In this document: positions 33,250-45,579 of the stretch, in pieces
How the letters are laid out: each line of letters begins with the position of its first letter
Numbering within the stretch: position 1 is the stretch's first letter
Assembly (NCBI GenBank): GCA_019671135.1
Contig: JAHRHY010000001.1
Coordinates: 372,001-436,000 of the forward strand
Length of the DNA stretch: 64,000 nt
Origin: Linnemannia hyalina
Lineage: Eukaryota; Mortierellomycota; Mortierellomycetes; Mortierellales; Mortierellaceae
Direction of reading: 5' to 3'
Made by a program: the position numbers and the translations under genes
The notes under the pieces: model-generated
Told to the model about the DNA's origin: nothing
The model's input: the letters and a program-made list of their open reading frames with translations, nothing else
The model's database searches: none

Positions 33250-36200
33250 GATCATCAATCACGACGCTTGTAGTTCTAATCTGTGATATTCCTGTGTTCA
33301 GACAATCCGAGCTAAAAAAAAGTCGAGGCCGTCCATATTACCGTCGCCTTATGGGAAGCCAAGCTAGGGACCGGAAGAAAACAAGTGAAACAAAGAGAAG
33401 GAAGAGGCTCAGACAAGCAGCCAGATTCCAAGATCGGGCAGACAGAACAAAGAAAAAATGACAAGAGGTATAAATGAACGTGATTGGATCGATTACTCAA
33501 TCAGGGTTTAAACCCCCATGACGACGTAGGAACCTGTATGGACCTGGACAGACCTTTTTCCATTTCCACTGTCGTATATTCTACTGTTCGTGATATCTTC
33601 TGAGGCATGACATTTGGAGTCGCGTTTTTATGCTTTGCATAGGCGATATCTTGATGTAAGCATTGGAAGGCAAATGCACGTTGCTTATTCCTTCTCCACT
33701 CGCTTCTTTTTCTCGTCCCCTACCCTTTCTTTTCCTCTTCCTATACTTTGGCCCTCTTCTCAAACCTAATACCATTCTCAACCATTGCTCTGCGTCTTGT
33801 TCTCTTTTTTTCTGCCCGTGCCCGAATATGTGTGTGGGTGCGCTTATGGAACTCCAGCCCCGTCCCCACTCTGCTCTCTTCTCACTTCATCGTCATCCCC
33901 TCAACCCTGGTTTATGGTCGCTTATGTAAAAATAACAAAATGCAAACACATCGACCAATCCATGCGTTTCTCCGTGGACAAAAAAAAAACATTGCTCGCT
34001 GGCCATCACATTTGTCTGTTGTCAAGTCGAGACGGTCAGATCATCGCTCGGATAGGGCATGATTTATTTCTCTGTTCAAGGATCATAGAGTGTGATGGCT
34101 CTCAGGACCTTTTGCTTGTTTGTCCTCCCCTTTTAGGTCCTCATCCATACGCCTGCCCGTCTCGTCGTTGTGTAATGTTGTGAGCACCATCAATCTTTAG
34201 TTATCTTCACGTACTTTTTTTTTTTTTTTTTTTTTTTTTGTTGCGCGCGCGCTTATATTTTCTTTCTGTACAGCCTTGTCCCTGTCCTTATTCCTGCCTG
34301 TCCAGTTTATTCCAGTTCTACCCTCTCCCCCTTATCCCATCCTCGCCGCGCCGCATGGCTCAAAAACCATCCAAAGCGACGAGGCGTAAAAAAAAACATC
34401 AACTAAAACACGTAAGTCTCTGTTTCTTCGCCTCGTGCCTCCGAATTTTTTTTCTTTGATCCCAACAAGCAAGATCAATGCGCTTCATTCCTTACTCCCA
34501 AACGCCATTTCTTGAAAGCGAAAAAAGGCTACAGCCCTGAACTCTGTGTGCGAGATGAACATCACAAAAGAGGCATGAGCGTTCTAGAAGAAGCATAGGG
34601 TGGTGGTCTTGAAACTTGGTCAAAGGAGGACAATGGGTATATGTGAGTATGTGTGTCATATATGTGTTATTGATGAATGATTTGAAGATTGATACATAAC
34701 ACACACTCCATTCATCCCGACGAAAATAACTCTGCACTGGTAACTGTCCTGTACACTTTTTTTTTCTTTTCGTGTGGCGATGCAACCATTATTTTTCGAC
34801 TGTCGACTCTTCTTTTGTGCCTTGCATTGACAGGCGCCAACCTTATCCTTCCAAGATTAGAAACACGCCCTAAAAACCGCCCTAACAGGTCTTTAACTCT
34901 CTGGCCTGATAAAACACTGGACTGTTCCTGACTAAGATCCAGCACAGTGACGAAGTGACAAATAGGTTTTTTTTTAAAAACTTGTACCTCTTTCAATTCC
35001 GCCTCTCCCCTTGGCCCCGCCACCAGATCAGACAGCCGGCCGTCCCATTGCCTCATCCTCCTGGCCCGGCTCTCAAATAACCGACAAAGTACAAACCCGC
35101 CGCGCCTGCTTCATGACTATGAAAAAATGAGCTGCCTAACTCTGTTTCCAACACTGAGTCTAGTCGAGCCTGCTTTGTGTGTTGTTTTTAGACTTTTAGG
35201 CACATCGCCTCCAAGTTTATGATTTCGATCTGCTGCAAGGCAGCTTCACCATCTCTCTACCTTTTCACCACCACAACAAAAGCTCTTCTGGCTCTCAACC
35301 TATTTTTTTTTTCCTTTTCTTTTTTGGACATCATTTGAGGCAGGCCAAGCCCCCCCAGAGCTTCGATTTTCGAAGCTTCCGGCCACCTTTGTGCGACATA
35401 ACGAGGGGTGAGACTTTATCATCGCCACATAGGGCACATAGTTGAGAACGTAAACGTTTGGAAGGGGGGATGGGCGTTCGAGAAGATAGAGGTAGTTAAG
35501 AGGATTTTTACCGATACCCGGCCGTCCCATTGATCGATCGTCTCTGATTGAAAGATAACAAAGTTCGAAAATGTCAAACAACATGAGCGCCAACAGACAT
35601 GGGGCGTAGGTGTTAATAATTTGCGAGGGCGGAGAGGAAGGAGCCCGAAGGCTGAGGGGAAGGAGCTAGAAGGAGGCTGTGAAAGGAGGCTATGAAGGGG
35701 CTAGAAGGTTCCTTACATGTCAACATGGGACTAGAATTATTGGACCTGGCCGGCGGTCTGTTCTTTGCAATCGTAAGACAGGAAGAAATTAAAGAAAATG
35801 AAAAAGAGAGTTGAACATTTGTTGCAATGAAATAGTTAACTGAACAAACGATGGGTTTGATTGCAAAAAGAAGCAGGGGTTCTCGAGAGATTGTAATAAC
35901 TTTCACTCAGTCCATGGAGCTGAACAGAAGGAGAATGAATGGCAGGAAAAGGAGGAGGAAGGGGGCAGAATGGATCTGCTTTAAACTTCTTGGGGCATAA
36001 ATGAGAAACGAAAAAAAAGCGTCAGACAGGGCTTAGCAAATTTTGTTGGAGCAATGCAAGGCATGGAATGACCACACGAGCACTATCCTCCTCTTTTCTT
36101 GCATTTGCAACCTTCCATTATTATTGGTTTGTGTTTTGGAGAAGGAGATGGGTTGAAGGGGAGAGTGAGAAAGAGGTAAGGTGTGTATGTGCTTTTCAGT

Positions 36201-38240
36201 GTAGGAAAGCTGCAATAGACTTTGTTCATATATGCGCGTATGTTATACATCCAACATATCGTGACACGTCGTTATCGACGTAGTCTTGTGTGTACCGTAG
36301 GCAGACATGTACACCATAACCTACAGGACGCGTCTCTTTCCTTACCCCTTCTACGATGCAATCAGAAACATGTCTATTTAGTGTTCCTCATCAATGCAAG
36401 ATGCGTCTCTCCTTTCTGCTTTTGTCTTTTTTTGCCAATCCTTCCAATTAGCAAATAACTCATAATATTATTCTCCGCGCGACTCTTTTTTAGGTCTTGG
36501 CGTAAACATACCAGGCAAACCGCCCTGCATCTCCTCTCCCTTGGGTCAATCCATCCAATTCATCAAATAACAAGAAGGAGATGGAATGGCGGAGATGCAC
36601 GTGTACTGCCCTTTACCTTGCTTTGTACTCACACCCTAATTCCGGTTTCGTGCTTCGCTGAGGCGGTGTGGAGGTGGGCAAAAGAAAGGGGTAAGTTTTT
36701 TTCTTCTTCTTTGATCGATACCCCATTGAGAGTATGCCCAAGACGAAGTGTTGTTATTCTTGGCTTGGCGTAAAAGGGAAATGGGACAGAGCGGGAACAG
36801 GGTAGACTTGGCTGGCTTTGATATACATGCCTTGTCAACATCAAAAACCATAACGGTACTCTCTCCCGCAGCGCTGCGGGCTTGAAGATCCATCTTTGAA
36901 GCAAAGCCACCCGGAGAGTTTTTTTTTTTTCATCTCTTGATAGGCCATGCAGTGCGCTCGCCCACTTCAAAAAGCAATTGAGTATGACTGCCCCTCCTTC
37001 TGTTCCCCTGTTTCTGTTCTCCCCCTTCTTTCACCTATCTCCTTCACTACGTGATGCTTCCAGTCAATCCGCAATCGTTTATTGCAAGGAAATAACGATC
37101 AATAGGGGTCCTCCCTCTCCGTTCCAGTTACAAACTTTACGAAAGAAAAAATATATGATCCGCAGCTCCACTGAGATGTACGTCTTCACCCTTTTGTCAC
37201 TTGTTCGGCAAGCTCACCAAACCCCGCCTCTGACTATGAAGAACAGTAGTCTACTTGGTGCCATTGCCGACGATTTTATCATGATTCATGATTATCATCA
37301 CACAACATACGCGGGAGAGTAGACTCAGTAGAGTAGATGTATCCTTCGGCGCAACTTGTTTATTATTAGCTTTTCTGTCTGTCATTCGCCCACCCGTCCT
37401 TCCAACATTTGATTTCTCTGTTATTGATTTTTCTTTGTGCCACATGCCACAGAAAGAACACCTCTCCTTCTATCCACCGCAATCAAAAAATGTCTGTTGG
37501 AGCGAGTGGGTGAATGAGGGAGTGACTGTTGTCATCCACAAAGAGATCTCGTTGTTCTTGCCACTTGTTGCCTCCAAACCACGAACGAACATGCCCATCC
37601 CCACTCCCTCATTCCCTCCTTTTCTTACTATTCTCCTGAAGGTGTGGGTTATGTTATGTTCCTTAACCTGACGCATCGACTCATCTTTTCTTTCTATCTC
37701 CCCCCCTTTTATGTATTGTCCCTGCTTCAATTGACTCGTCCACGGAGTAAGACGGAAACCATCAACAATGTTGATGGTCGACTCAGCCCTTGACTCGTTT
37801 CTTTGAATGTAATTTCTTTGTCACTCGTTCCTAAACGTGAACGTGAGGTAACCATGCTGACGGAGAATTCTTTGAACATGGGTTGGAGCAAAAAAAAAAA
37901 AAACTACCTAACTCCATTGGAAACAATCTCGATGTCGCCACCCACCCCCCTTCCCCTCCTCCCTCTTTTCCCCGCTCGGGCAAAGAAACCGTTTGGACAG
38001 ATGCAAAGAATAGGAGAGTAAACAAATGGAAGTTTCGATTCTTCCCCCCGCAGTTTTTTTTTTGTAAGGAGTCGATATATGTATTGGAGACATTGAATGA
38101 GCACTCTTGTGATAGTGACGCCAAACATGACAAAGAGGAAAGGGGAGATCTTCTCCAAGATTAAGGACAGATGTTGCACGTATTTTGTTTGAATCTTTAA
38201 GATGGGTGGGATGCGGGTTTGGTGGCGCGAGAACCCCATC

Positions 38241-38241
<1 letters not shown>

Positions 38242-38275
<34 letters not shown>
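38242..38275. repeat. 34-base poly(A) run
   Basis: Uninterrupted A tract flanked by CCCCATCC on the left and GCGCGC on the right. No obvious target-site duplication is seen, so retroposition is not supported. Confidence 0.85.
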
Positions 38276-38276
<1 letters not shown>

Positions 38277-39340
38277 CGCGCAATCAAGGTAATGAGATTT
38301 TGATTCCCGGATAAAAGGTGTAAACGGGAGAACAAGGGGTAGTGAGACAGGGTTGTGCGTTCTTTTTAGAGGCGTAAATGTTCAACCAAAGTAAAGAGAA
38401 ATGAAAGAGAGGGGGTTTATTCCAAGAAGAGAAGGGGAGTAAAAGATTGGATACAGAACCTCAACGATGCGACTACTCTGTTCTACTTTGTCGAGATTCA
38501 TATCGTGAAGAACCTTTCTTCACAAGGAGCTTACGCCCGCTTCTTCACTCGCATATGCAATGAGTCTTCTTTCTTCCTCATGCTCCACGAAGTTCGTTTG
38601 CTTGACTCCAAAAATGGTGCACAAACCAACCATCCCATTAGAGCAAAATAAGAGAGCTGCCCCAGACCTGCATCAAGGTGGAAAGGGTGCTTGCTGCATC
38701 ATCTTCGGCAAGGTGCCATTAGATAAAAGTGAGAGAAATGCGCACTAAAATAAGAAAGATGTCAGCGTGTCCTCGCTTTGCGTGTCCTCCACTCCTTTCG
38801 GCAGGGGCAAGAGGGAGGGAGCCAAGTCAGGGTGAGAGCATGATGAAAAAGAAATGAGAAACCAAACAAACAAATAGACCAAGCTCAACCTTGTTTTTTT
38901 TGCAAAAAATTCTCCGGTGGAGTATGACGATTGCACAGTAACCATGCAAGGCAAAGTAAGGAAAGAAAAAGGGGTTGGAGGGCGTCAATTGATCGTGGAC
39001 GGAGCTGTTACAATTGCACTTGCGTTGTTGAGGGTTGGAGAAGGAAGGTAGGCTTGGTAAGGAAAAAAAAGACTTTCGTGGCGAAGGTATTACGGGAAAT
39101 GAGTCGCGGATGTGAGCTAGGTGACTGAGGATGATACAAAGGGAGAAGAGGGGAGCAAAGGGAAAGACATAAAGAAGGAGATGTCCTTTGTTCTTGATGC
39201 GTAGGGGCGAGGGGTCATTTGAGCAATCGAAAACAAAGGAGAAAAACAAAAGAAGATTGACATATGGGAGGGTGTGCATTGTCCATCGGCAGAGAGCAAG
39301 AGAGACAGAGTGAGTCCAGTCAGTCCGGTCCAGTCAACCA

Positions 39341-39375
39341 CGCAGTCAGTCAGTCAGTCAGGCAGTCAGTTAGTC
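39341..39375. repeat. (CAGT)n tetranucleotide repeat
   Basis: Several head-to-tail CAGT units with a GGCAGT interruption, in the upstream region of the arrestin gene. Confidence 0.8.
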
Positions 39376-39986
39376 ATTACCCCTCCCCCCTCTCGCCATT
39401 CAATTTTTTTTTGATTTCTTGGCCATTTCTTGGCTCGTTCACTTTTCGTTTCCGTTCTTGTCAATCTCGCAGCACATTACCCATCGTTGTTTCCAGTCAG
39501 AGTAACCCATTGTATTTCGTTTTCGATTGACGCTATTCAGTCGCGCATAGTATAAATACTGATTTCAAGATGGAGATCGTCGCCCTCTTTTCTTTTTCTT
39601 CTTCTTCTTCGTTTCCACTTCTCGCCTCCACTTCTACTCTTGCCTCTCCTCTCTTTTGGATTTTCATCTTCATTGTCACCAGCATCTTCATCATTGCATT
39701 ATTGTTCTTTCTGTATTTCATACCACTGTTATCTTCTTTGTTCGTTTCTATCATCCACATCATCGCGTTCTTCTCCTTTCCTCTTTTAACTGCATCCAAC
39801 AACCTTCAAAGACACCTTCGTCACCAATTCTCCACATTTCATTTTCCTCGGCTTCACTTCCCTCCTTTTCCTTCCTCTATTTCTTTAACTCTTCCACCGC
39901 CTCCTCCATACTCTGCATCTACAACAGCAATTTCCCTCCCTATCGACAACAATAACAGCCGCAACATCCAGCATACCGATACCACA

Positions 39987-42830
39987 ATGGGACGACACAG
40001 CAACAACTCGCATGACGGATGGCTCACTATCCAGCTCAACGACCCATACATCACCATCCCAGACTCTTCTTCCTCCTCAGCTTCAAGCAACATCCCGCTA
40101 TCAGATGCAGAGCAAGGTCTACTCACCGGCACAGTCCTGGTCCGCGTTTCAAAACCAACCAAGGTCAAATCGCTATCCTTAACATTCGCTGGCGTTGCAA
40201 GGACTGCCTTCTACTTTGATTCCTCAAGAATCCCAGGTGCACGGACATGTGTTCATAGTGGTGAGTGCTTTTTTCATTGCTTAACTTCCTTGCTACTTCA
40301 CCCCCCACACCCGCAGTAAATTCTCCTACCTGTCAAACCGTGAAATGTGAGATCCACTCCCCTTTACTGCGTCTCTGATTTTTTTGTTACCTTGTCGAGC
40401 CACACCACCAGTTCTAAAACGCTTCTTTGGATAAGATTGCTGTGCCGGTTCGATGTGCCCTCTTTTCTCCTCTATTCTTTCGCCTTATTCGCCGCCCTCT
40501 TCACGTTCTTCCCGCCTCCCTTCATTGTTTTGTGACAAACAGAGTGCACTTTCTTCCTTCCTATCATCCTGTCGAAAATGTGGTTACTTCTTCCCTCCAT
40601 CACCACAGCAACAGCGTTTTTGTCGGCATGGAAAAAAAGGCTGAAACACCGCTCTATCTCCTACTCCTTTTTCAACTCCACCCATTCCTCCCACGCCTTT
40701 CTCCCTTTTCCTACAAACGTGGTGACCCTGATCCCTGCTCTTGAACTCAGACAAAGAGATATAAGCCTTGAGTACATTATGTCCCGATCGACAGCGCACC
40801 GTGAGGGGATTTCTTACAAGTGACATCATCTGCACTCATCTTGTCCAAATGGGGAGTCGGGGTCAATTAGTTCTTGTGCGCTTTGAGCACCATTTTGCAA
40901 TGTGGAACCGTTCTACTCAACCCTATTTGCTCAAGGCCAAGGGACCCTTCTATTGAGAACAATTTGGATGGAACAGTCAATTTAGCGCGATATTTTTGTT
41001 GTTGTATGCATGGCGAACATGAGCTTGTCTGGATGGTGACTATATTTGTCCTCGACAATTGACAGGGGAATGGAATGAAGGAGATTAAGCAAGGAGGCGA
41101 TGACAGGGGCAAGGGGGTTATTTACCGTACACCAGCTTTTTCAACTCCAGCTATGTTTATGAGAGGAGATGCACAAACGCCATTTTTTTTGTTTCTCCCT
41201 CCTCCTCTCCTCTTGAAACCCCGTTGAAGAGAGGCACCCTCCTGTCAGGGCGCATTGACACAATCGAGAAACGGGTCCCTGCGGGATGATAATGTGTGCT
41301 TGGTGCCCTGTTTCGTTTCGCGTGGCGTGTTAGTGACAGAACAAAAAAATACCTATTCCTGGACTTACTCCCCCTTCCCATTCTTCTCTTCTTGCAAACA
41401 TATTGAGATTGACCTTGAACCTTCTTATTCTTCTCCTTTGTGCTTGCCAATTAGATAAACACCAGTACGAATGTACACTCATCGAACAGACAGAACACTT
41501 TCTGTCACCGACTACAACCGCTGCCCATACCAACAACAATAACAACAGCCACCCACATGTCCTCCCGGCAGGCACTCATAGGTTCGCCTTTAAGTTTACC
41601 CTCCACGATCGACTCCCCCCCGTCATCTCCTCAAGGGCCATCAACATCCAGTACCGCCTCACCGCTTCTATCCACACGGCCTCCTTCCTTCCTTTCTCAT
41701 CGCCTCATATCGTTTCAAGGCCCGTCGTGCTTTTGCAAAGAGATGAGTTGCCATCGGATGATCTCTTCAACACTGCGGTCCTTAGAGTCGCCACACAAAA
41801 ATCAAGTCGGTTGTCGGGTCATGTCAGTATCCCATGTTCTGTCATTCCTCAGTCTGGAACGATCCCTTTGGTGGTCAACCTGGGACTCAAAGGAAATGCT
41901 TCGTCGGTTAGCAAAATCACGATCGAGTTACTGGAACGCATCCTTGCCGTCGATGATGCTGAGGACCAGGAGGATGTGTTGCTTCACGAGCGGTTAGTGA
42001 CTCGACAGAACTGCCCGATTCAGGACTGGCCTGGCTCGACGATGGATGAGCCAGTGATGATCGCCAAGCGACTCATGTTCAAGGTCCCTCAATTGCCTCT
42101 TTCCGCCTGGTCCTCAGTCGAGAGCGAGGAGGTCACCTCATTGACAAGTTATCGAGCTGGTCTCGAAAAAGGCCATATCCACGCCTCTGGAGACTACCGG
42201 CTAGGATCCTTGTCCAACAACAACACCGCAACCGATAACGGTGACAATGGCGACACGAGGCACATCCGCATCCGACACTTGATCCGGTTCACTTTCCAGA
42301 TCCGTGGTCTCACCGACCCATCCACCTCCTCTGACGCAGAAACCATCGAAACGGAATCGTTCCAAAAGGACACCGATGTCTGGATCGTCGGCAATCAAGA
42401 GTACCGCGAGGACGACACTCTCCCACCCAGCTATTACCGGTCCTTCTCCACTACCCTCGTCGACAGCGACAAGATCCACGAGATAGACCAACGTGCAATC
42501 GAAGCTCTCCAGGATGACATCCCTGACCTTATTTTTCCACCTTGTTACGAGGACTGTCTCACTCGCCTCACACACACCGTCTCGTCTTCGTCAACGGTCG
42601 CAGGAAGCTCTGGAGAAGGATCACGTTCGAGTTCTGTGTCGAGTTCTCCAACACTGGCGTCTTGGCGTCCTTCTGTCGAGAGTCAGAGGAGTGGGATGAT
42701 GATGGATGTGAATGTGTCACATTTCAGTCTTGCGGAGAGCCATGGTAGTCAGGATACTTTTGCATATGACTTGCAGGCGTATACGAATCGATACTCGCAA
42801 GCCAGCCCTGTTGTCGTCCTTGCAACGTAG
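39987..42830 (+). CDS. Alpha-arrestin (arrestin-related trafficking adaptor) with two PPxY motifs
   Basis: Exons 39987-40260 and 41455-42830 give 549 aa. The arrestin N domain begins with WLTIQLNDPYITIPDS and continues LTGTVLVRVSKPTKVKSLSLTFAGVARTAF; the C domain includes RLSGHVSIPCSVIPQSGTIPLVVNL. Two PPxY motifs near the C-terminal part, PPSY (415-418) and PPCY (453-456), are the usual binding sites for the WW domains of Rsp5/NEDD4 ubiquitin ligases. Such adaptors direct ubiquitination and endocytosis of membrane transporters. A longer in-frame start at 39570 would add a hydrophobic CT-encoded stretch that looks like translated leader, so I prefer 39987. The intron is 1194 nt, unusually long here. 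A Ser-rich tail follows. Confidence 0.88.
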
Positions 42831-43421
42831 TCAACTTTTTTTTTTTTTTTTTTTTTTAATTTCTTTTGTTAATTATTACTTTCTGTTCATAGAGAATAAA
42901 AAATAAAAAAAGAAAGAAACACTTTGCCTATGCATTTGATCCATGTACCTTATGCACTTCTCCAGACGGGTAGATTTTTTTCTTTTTAATTTTCTGCTTA
43001 TCACACATATTTTGGATTTTGTTATACAAATGCGCGTCCCGTCTATGGCTCTCCTAGCCTTTTCACCGCTTACCGTTCTTCACATCATGAATCTTGAAGT
43101 TCCTGGGGGGGGGGGTTTTTTTTGCCTGGAGCCAGGAAAGAGGCAGAGAAAGAGATCCAGTTCCGTATGAAAAAAAGGTGCAGAAGAGGGGTGGGGGGAC
43201 ACAACCACTCTTTATGGGGCCAAGGAATAGAGAGACGGAAGAGTGGGGATAGTGCTTACGTCCTTGACGGGCAGCACCGCCTGGCGGGGGAGAGTGACCT
43301 TTGGTTGGCGCGTGGACTGAGCAGCGCAAGTCACAGTAAAAAAAAGTCGAATGGGGGGGTGACTCCGCCCGAGTGAATAAAATGGTGTGCATCAACTCTG
43401 CATCCGCCACCAACGCACGCC
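42831..43421. other. Intergenic between arrestin and transposon remnant
   Basis: A T run (42837-42857) lies just past the arrestin stop. A G run occurs near 43105. No gene is seen. Confidence 0.5.
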
Positions 43422-44300
43422 ATGGGTGCCAAGTCCAACAGAGTCAAGCAGCTGAAAGAGGCTAGAGACAGGAAGAAACGCAAGTTGGACGATACAATTG
43501 ACCCAACACCGAACGCCAAGCCAATGAAGAGGCGTGTACGCTAGAGATGGAACTGCTGAGAACGGATGCAAAGACGCTTGACAAGGAGTGGGAGGATGTA
43601 TTTGAGGAGGAGGATAGTACCGATGAGGAAGGCTGGATATGCTATATGGGAAACAGAATAAGGCTACTGGATGGGAAGAACTACAGAAAAAAATACACTT
43701 GAAGTGTCCGAAATCAAGACATACCTCGGCAACTCGGAAAAACGTGGCATTCAGAGATGCGGCTAAGGGTTGTTTGCCTTTGAAGCAACTTGGGTTTTCA
43801 CCGTTGTCGATTGTTCGCAGCTTGTTGTTTATGTTTAATGATTAGCTGTGAATTCTAGATGCCGACTCTGACTCTAACAGCGATCCTGAGAGCGAGATCA
43901 ACGACATTCAGAGGAATACGGTCATCATGGTAGACGAGGTCGGTCGGTACGTGAGTGCTCGAACCAAGGACGGCTCACTCAGCAAATCAGGACAGGAAAA
44001 CCTCGAGGCAGTTCAATAATACCTCCGCCTTTGCATCAGAGGCTTCAAGGAGCACAGCGCCGCCAAACAAATAGTTGTTATACGTGGGAGGAAAGTTGGA
44101 TACTCGCATTGGCGATGCCCAATTGATTGCTGCTCTAGTTCTTTTTGAACGGCTGCTGGTGCTAACTTGACGTATTACTTGGTTGTCCGCTCGCCCTTCT
44201 TCGAAAATGAAGGCTGGGAAAGTGGAACCCGCATTGTGATCTGGAACGAAACAACGGATACGAAAAAAAAAGGCGAAGCAGCGCAGGTCTGCCATGGCTG
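43422..44300 (+). pseudogene. Decayed transposon-associated gene (DDE-transposase-type, multi-frame remnant)
   Basis: Fragments in different frames read in order like one protein. 43422-43544 gives MGAKSNRVKQLKEARDRKKRK and stops. 43547-43634 gives DKEWEDVFEEEDSTDEEGW. 43639-43845 gives NKATGWEELQKKIHLKC and RDAAKGCLPLKQLGFS. From about 43860, GAT-GCC reads DADSDSNSDPESEINDIQ, reaches an in-frame TAA at 44016, then YLRLCIRGFKEHSAAKQI. The basic start, acidic W-rich middle, DAAKGC...L segment and YLRLRI-type motif recall the N-terminal half of a multi-copy element family in Mortierella and Rhizophagus genomes. No catalytic DDE core is visible, so it is truncated. The family match is from memory; the frame breaks are direct. 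Confidence 0.4.
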
Positions 44301-44409
44301 CAGATCATAACTCCTCCTCACTCACTCACATACTCAGCATTTACTCTAAAAAAATGTTGCTCAAAACCCATTATTTATCTGTGTTCTTTTCTTAATCTCA
44401 TCCAGCTAT

Positions 44410-45189
44410 CTATGGCAAAGTATTATTCGCCTTCCACATCTCCCCACCATCAGTCCCATCAGGTCCCCCATTCGTATACACCTCCTTCTTCCAGATGGGC
44501 ACCTGGACCTTCAACTCATCAATCAACCAATGCACGGCTTCAAGTCCCTGGACACGATGACCTGACGAGACCGCAATAACGACACTCGTCTCTCCGACGG
44601 GACAATCACCAATCTTGTGAACAATCGCGACATGGATCAGATCGTCCCATTTCTGTCGGGCGGCAGTGATCAGGGATTGGATGGACTTTTCGGCCATGGG
44701 GATGTAGGCTTCATAGGCTAGGGTCTTGACTTCTTTGTCTGTTGTTTTTTTTAGTGGAGATAGGAAGAGAGGAGGAGAGGAATGAGGAAGGATGGTGAGT
44801 TTTTGAGTGCTCGTGTTTTGTTTTCGTTCCTGTTCCCCAATTGAGCCATGCGTAGTTCGTCTCGACTCAAAGCAACCTTCCATCTCCACTTTTCCTACTC
44901 TATCAACGGAGAAAGTGAGATTGCGCAGGAAATAAAAAAAAACCCCACTTTAAACATAAAACGCATGCATACCTTCAAAGTTATCGCGTGTGGTGCCAGA
45001 GAAGGTCGAAATGGCTCCCGCTTTTGGGTCCGCCACAGCCTTTGCAATCTCGTCCAGGCTAATGATGTCGGCCGTGATCTTGACAATGTCTTTCATTGCT
45101 TGTGGTTGTTTGGGGGTGGGGAGGGTGTGAGTTGATGAATTGTTGGTGGGTGTAACAGTCTCGCGCTTGTCTTTTTGGGAGTCCTGCAA
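44410..45189 (-). CDS. MOCS2B: Molybdopterin synthase large subunit (MoaE/MOCS2B/CnxH)
   Basis: Exons 45189-44973 and 44738-44410 give 181 aa from MQDSQKDKRE; a start at MKDIVKITADIISLDEI would give about 150 aa, closer to the family's usual size. MoaE and the thiocarboxylated MoaD convert cyclic pyranopterin monophosphate to molybdopterin in the cytosol. Family signatures are seen in order: GAISTFSGTTRDNFEG, LAYEAYIPMAEKSI, VAIVHKIGDCPVGETSVVIAVSSGHR, EAVHWLIDELK and PIWKKEVY with the conserved lysines. Presence implies the fungus makes molybdenum cofactor, as needed for nitrate reductase or sulfite oxidase. The G-patch of phase at the intron is consistent (G|AC gives Asp). Confidence 0.94.
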
Positions 45190-45579
45190 GGTGTTCTTGG
45201 TTGGTTGAGTTGTCGAGAAGGTGTGATGGAGAGTAGAATGAAAAGAGAAGAAATGAAGGATAGGAGAAGTGCATGCAGCTGTGAACGAGCAAATAAAGTT
45301 CCCGCAAGTGAAAAAAAAAATGGGTCACACTTTGTGCTGGAGGGAGACGAGGGAAATGTGGAGACTGTTTGGTCCTGACACACCATTCACCCACAAACGT
45401 ACAGTGTATATTCAAGTCAATTGACACGCCTAAGAACTACAGATAAATGGCAAGGGGTACGCGAAGGAAGCAGGATAGATGCAAAAAAGGGTTTGATGTC
45501 GATATCGACCAGGCCTTTTTTTACGACAGAAAGTCTCCTCCTGGTTCCACTCTTCCTGTACACCCCTGGCTTGGTTATT
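45190..45579. other. Intergenic between MoaE start and PRL stop
   Basis: Both flanking genes are on the minus strand, so this holds the MoaE promoter and the PRL 3' end. No conserved frame is seen. Confidence 0.5.

Larger units (their letters stand above)
29045..39986. other. Gene desert of about 10.9 kb between divergent MUB1 and arrestin genes
   Basis: I find no coding exon I can support here on either strand. From 29045 to about 32600 the plus strand is strongly purine-rich (GA tracts, TGTG), i.e. CT-rich in the direction of MUB1 transcription. The remainder is a patchwork of CT-rich, poly(A)/poly(T) and microsatellite sequence. All longer open frames are low complexity. A short basic start at 34354 (MAQKPSKATRRKKKHQ, followed by a good donor) has no identifiable second exon. 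Long leaders, their introns or noncoding RNAs would fit. Confidence 0.5.

Noticed and set aside
34354..34411. Short basic first exon MAQKPSKATRRKKKHQ followed by GTAAGT
   Set aside because: No in-phase second exon with coding character could be found downstream, so no gene is called.
38242..38275. 34-base A run as the tail of a retroposed element
   Set aside because: No target-site duplication and no recognisable LINE, SINE or processed transcript adjacent to it.
39570..39986. Upstream in-frame extension of the arrestin gene encoding hydrophobic residues
   Set aside because: The stretch is CT-rich leader DNA whose translation mimics membrane helices; arrestins start directly with the beta-sandwich, as from 39987.
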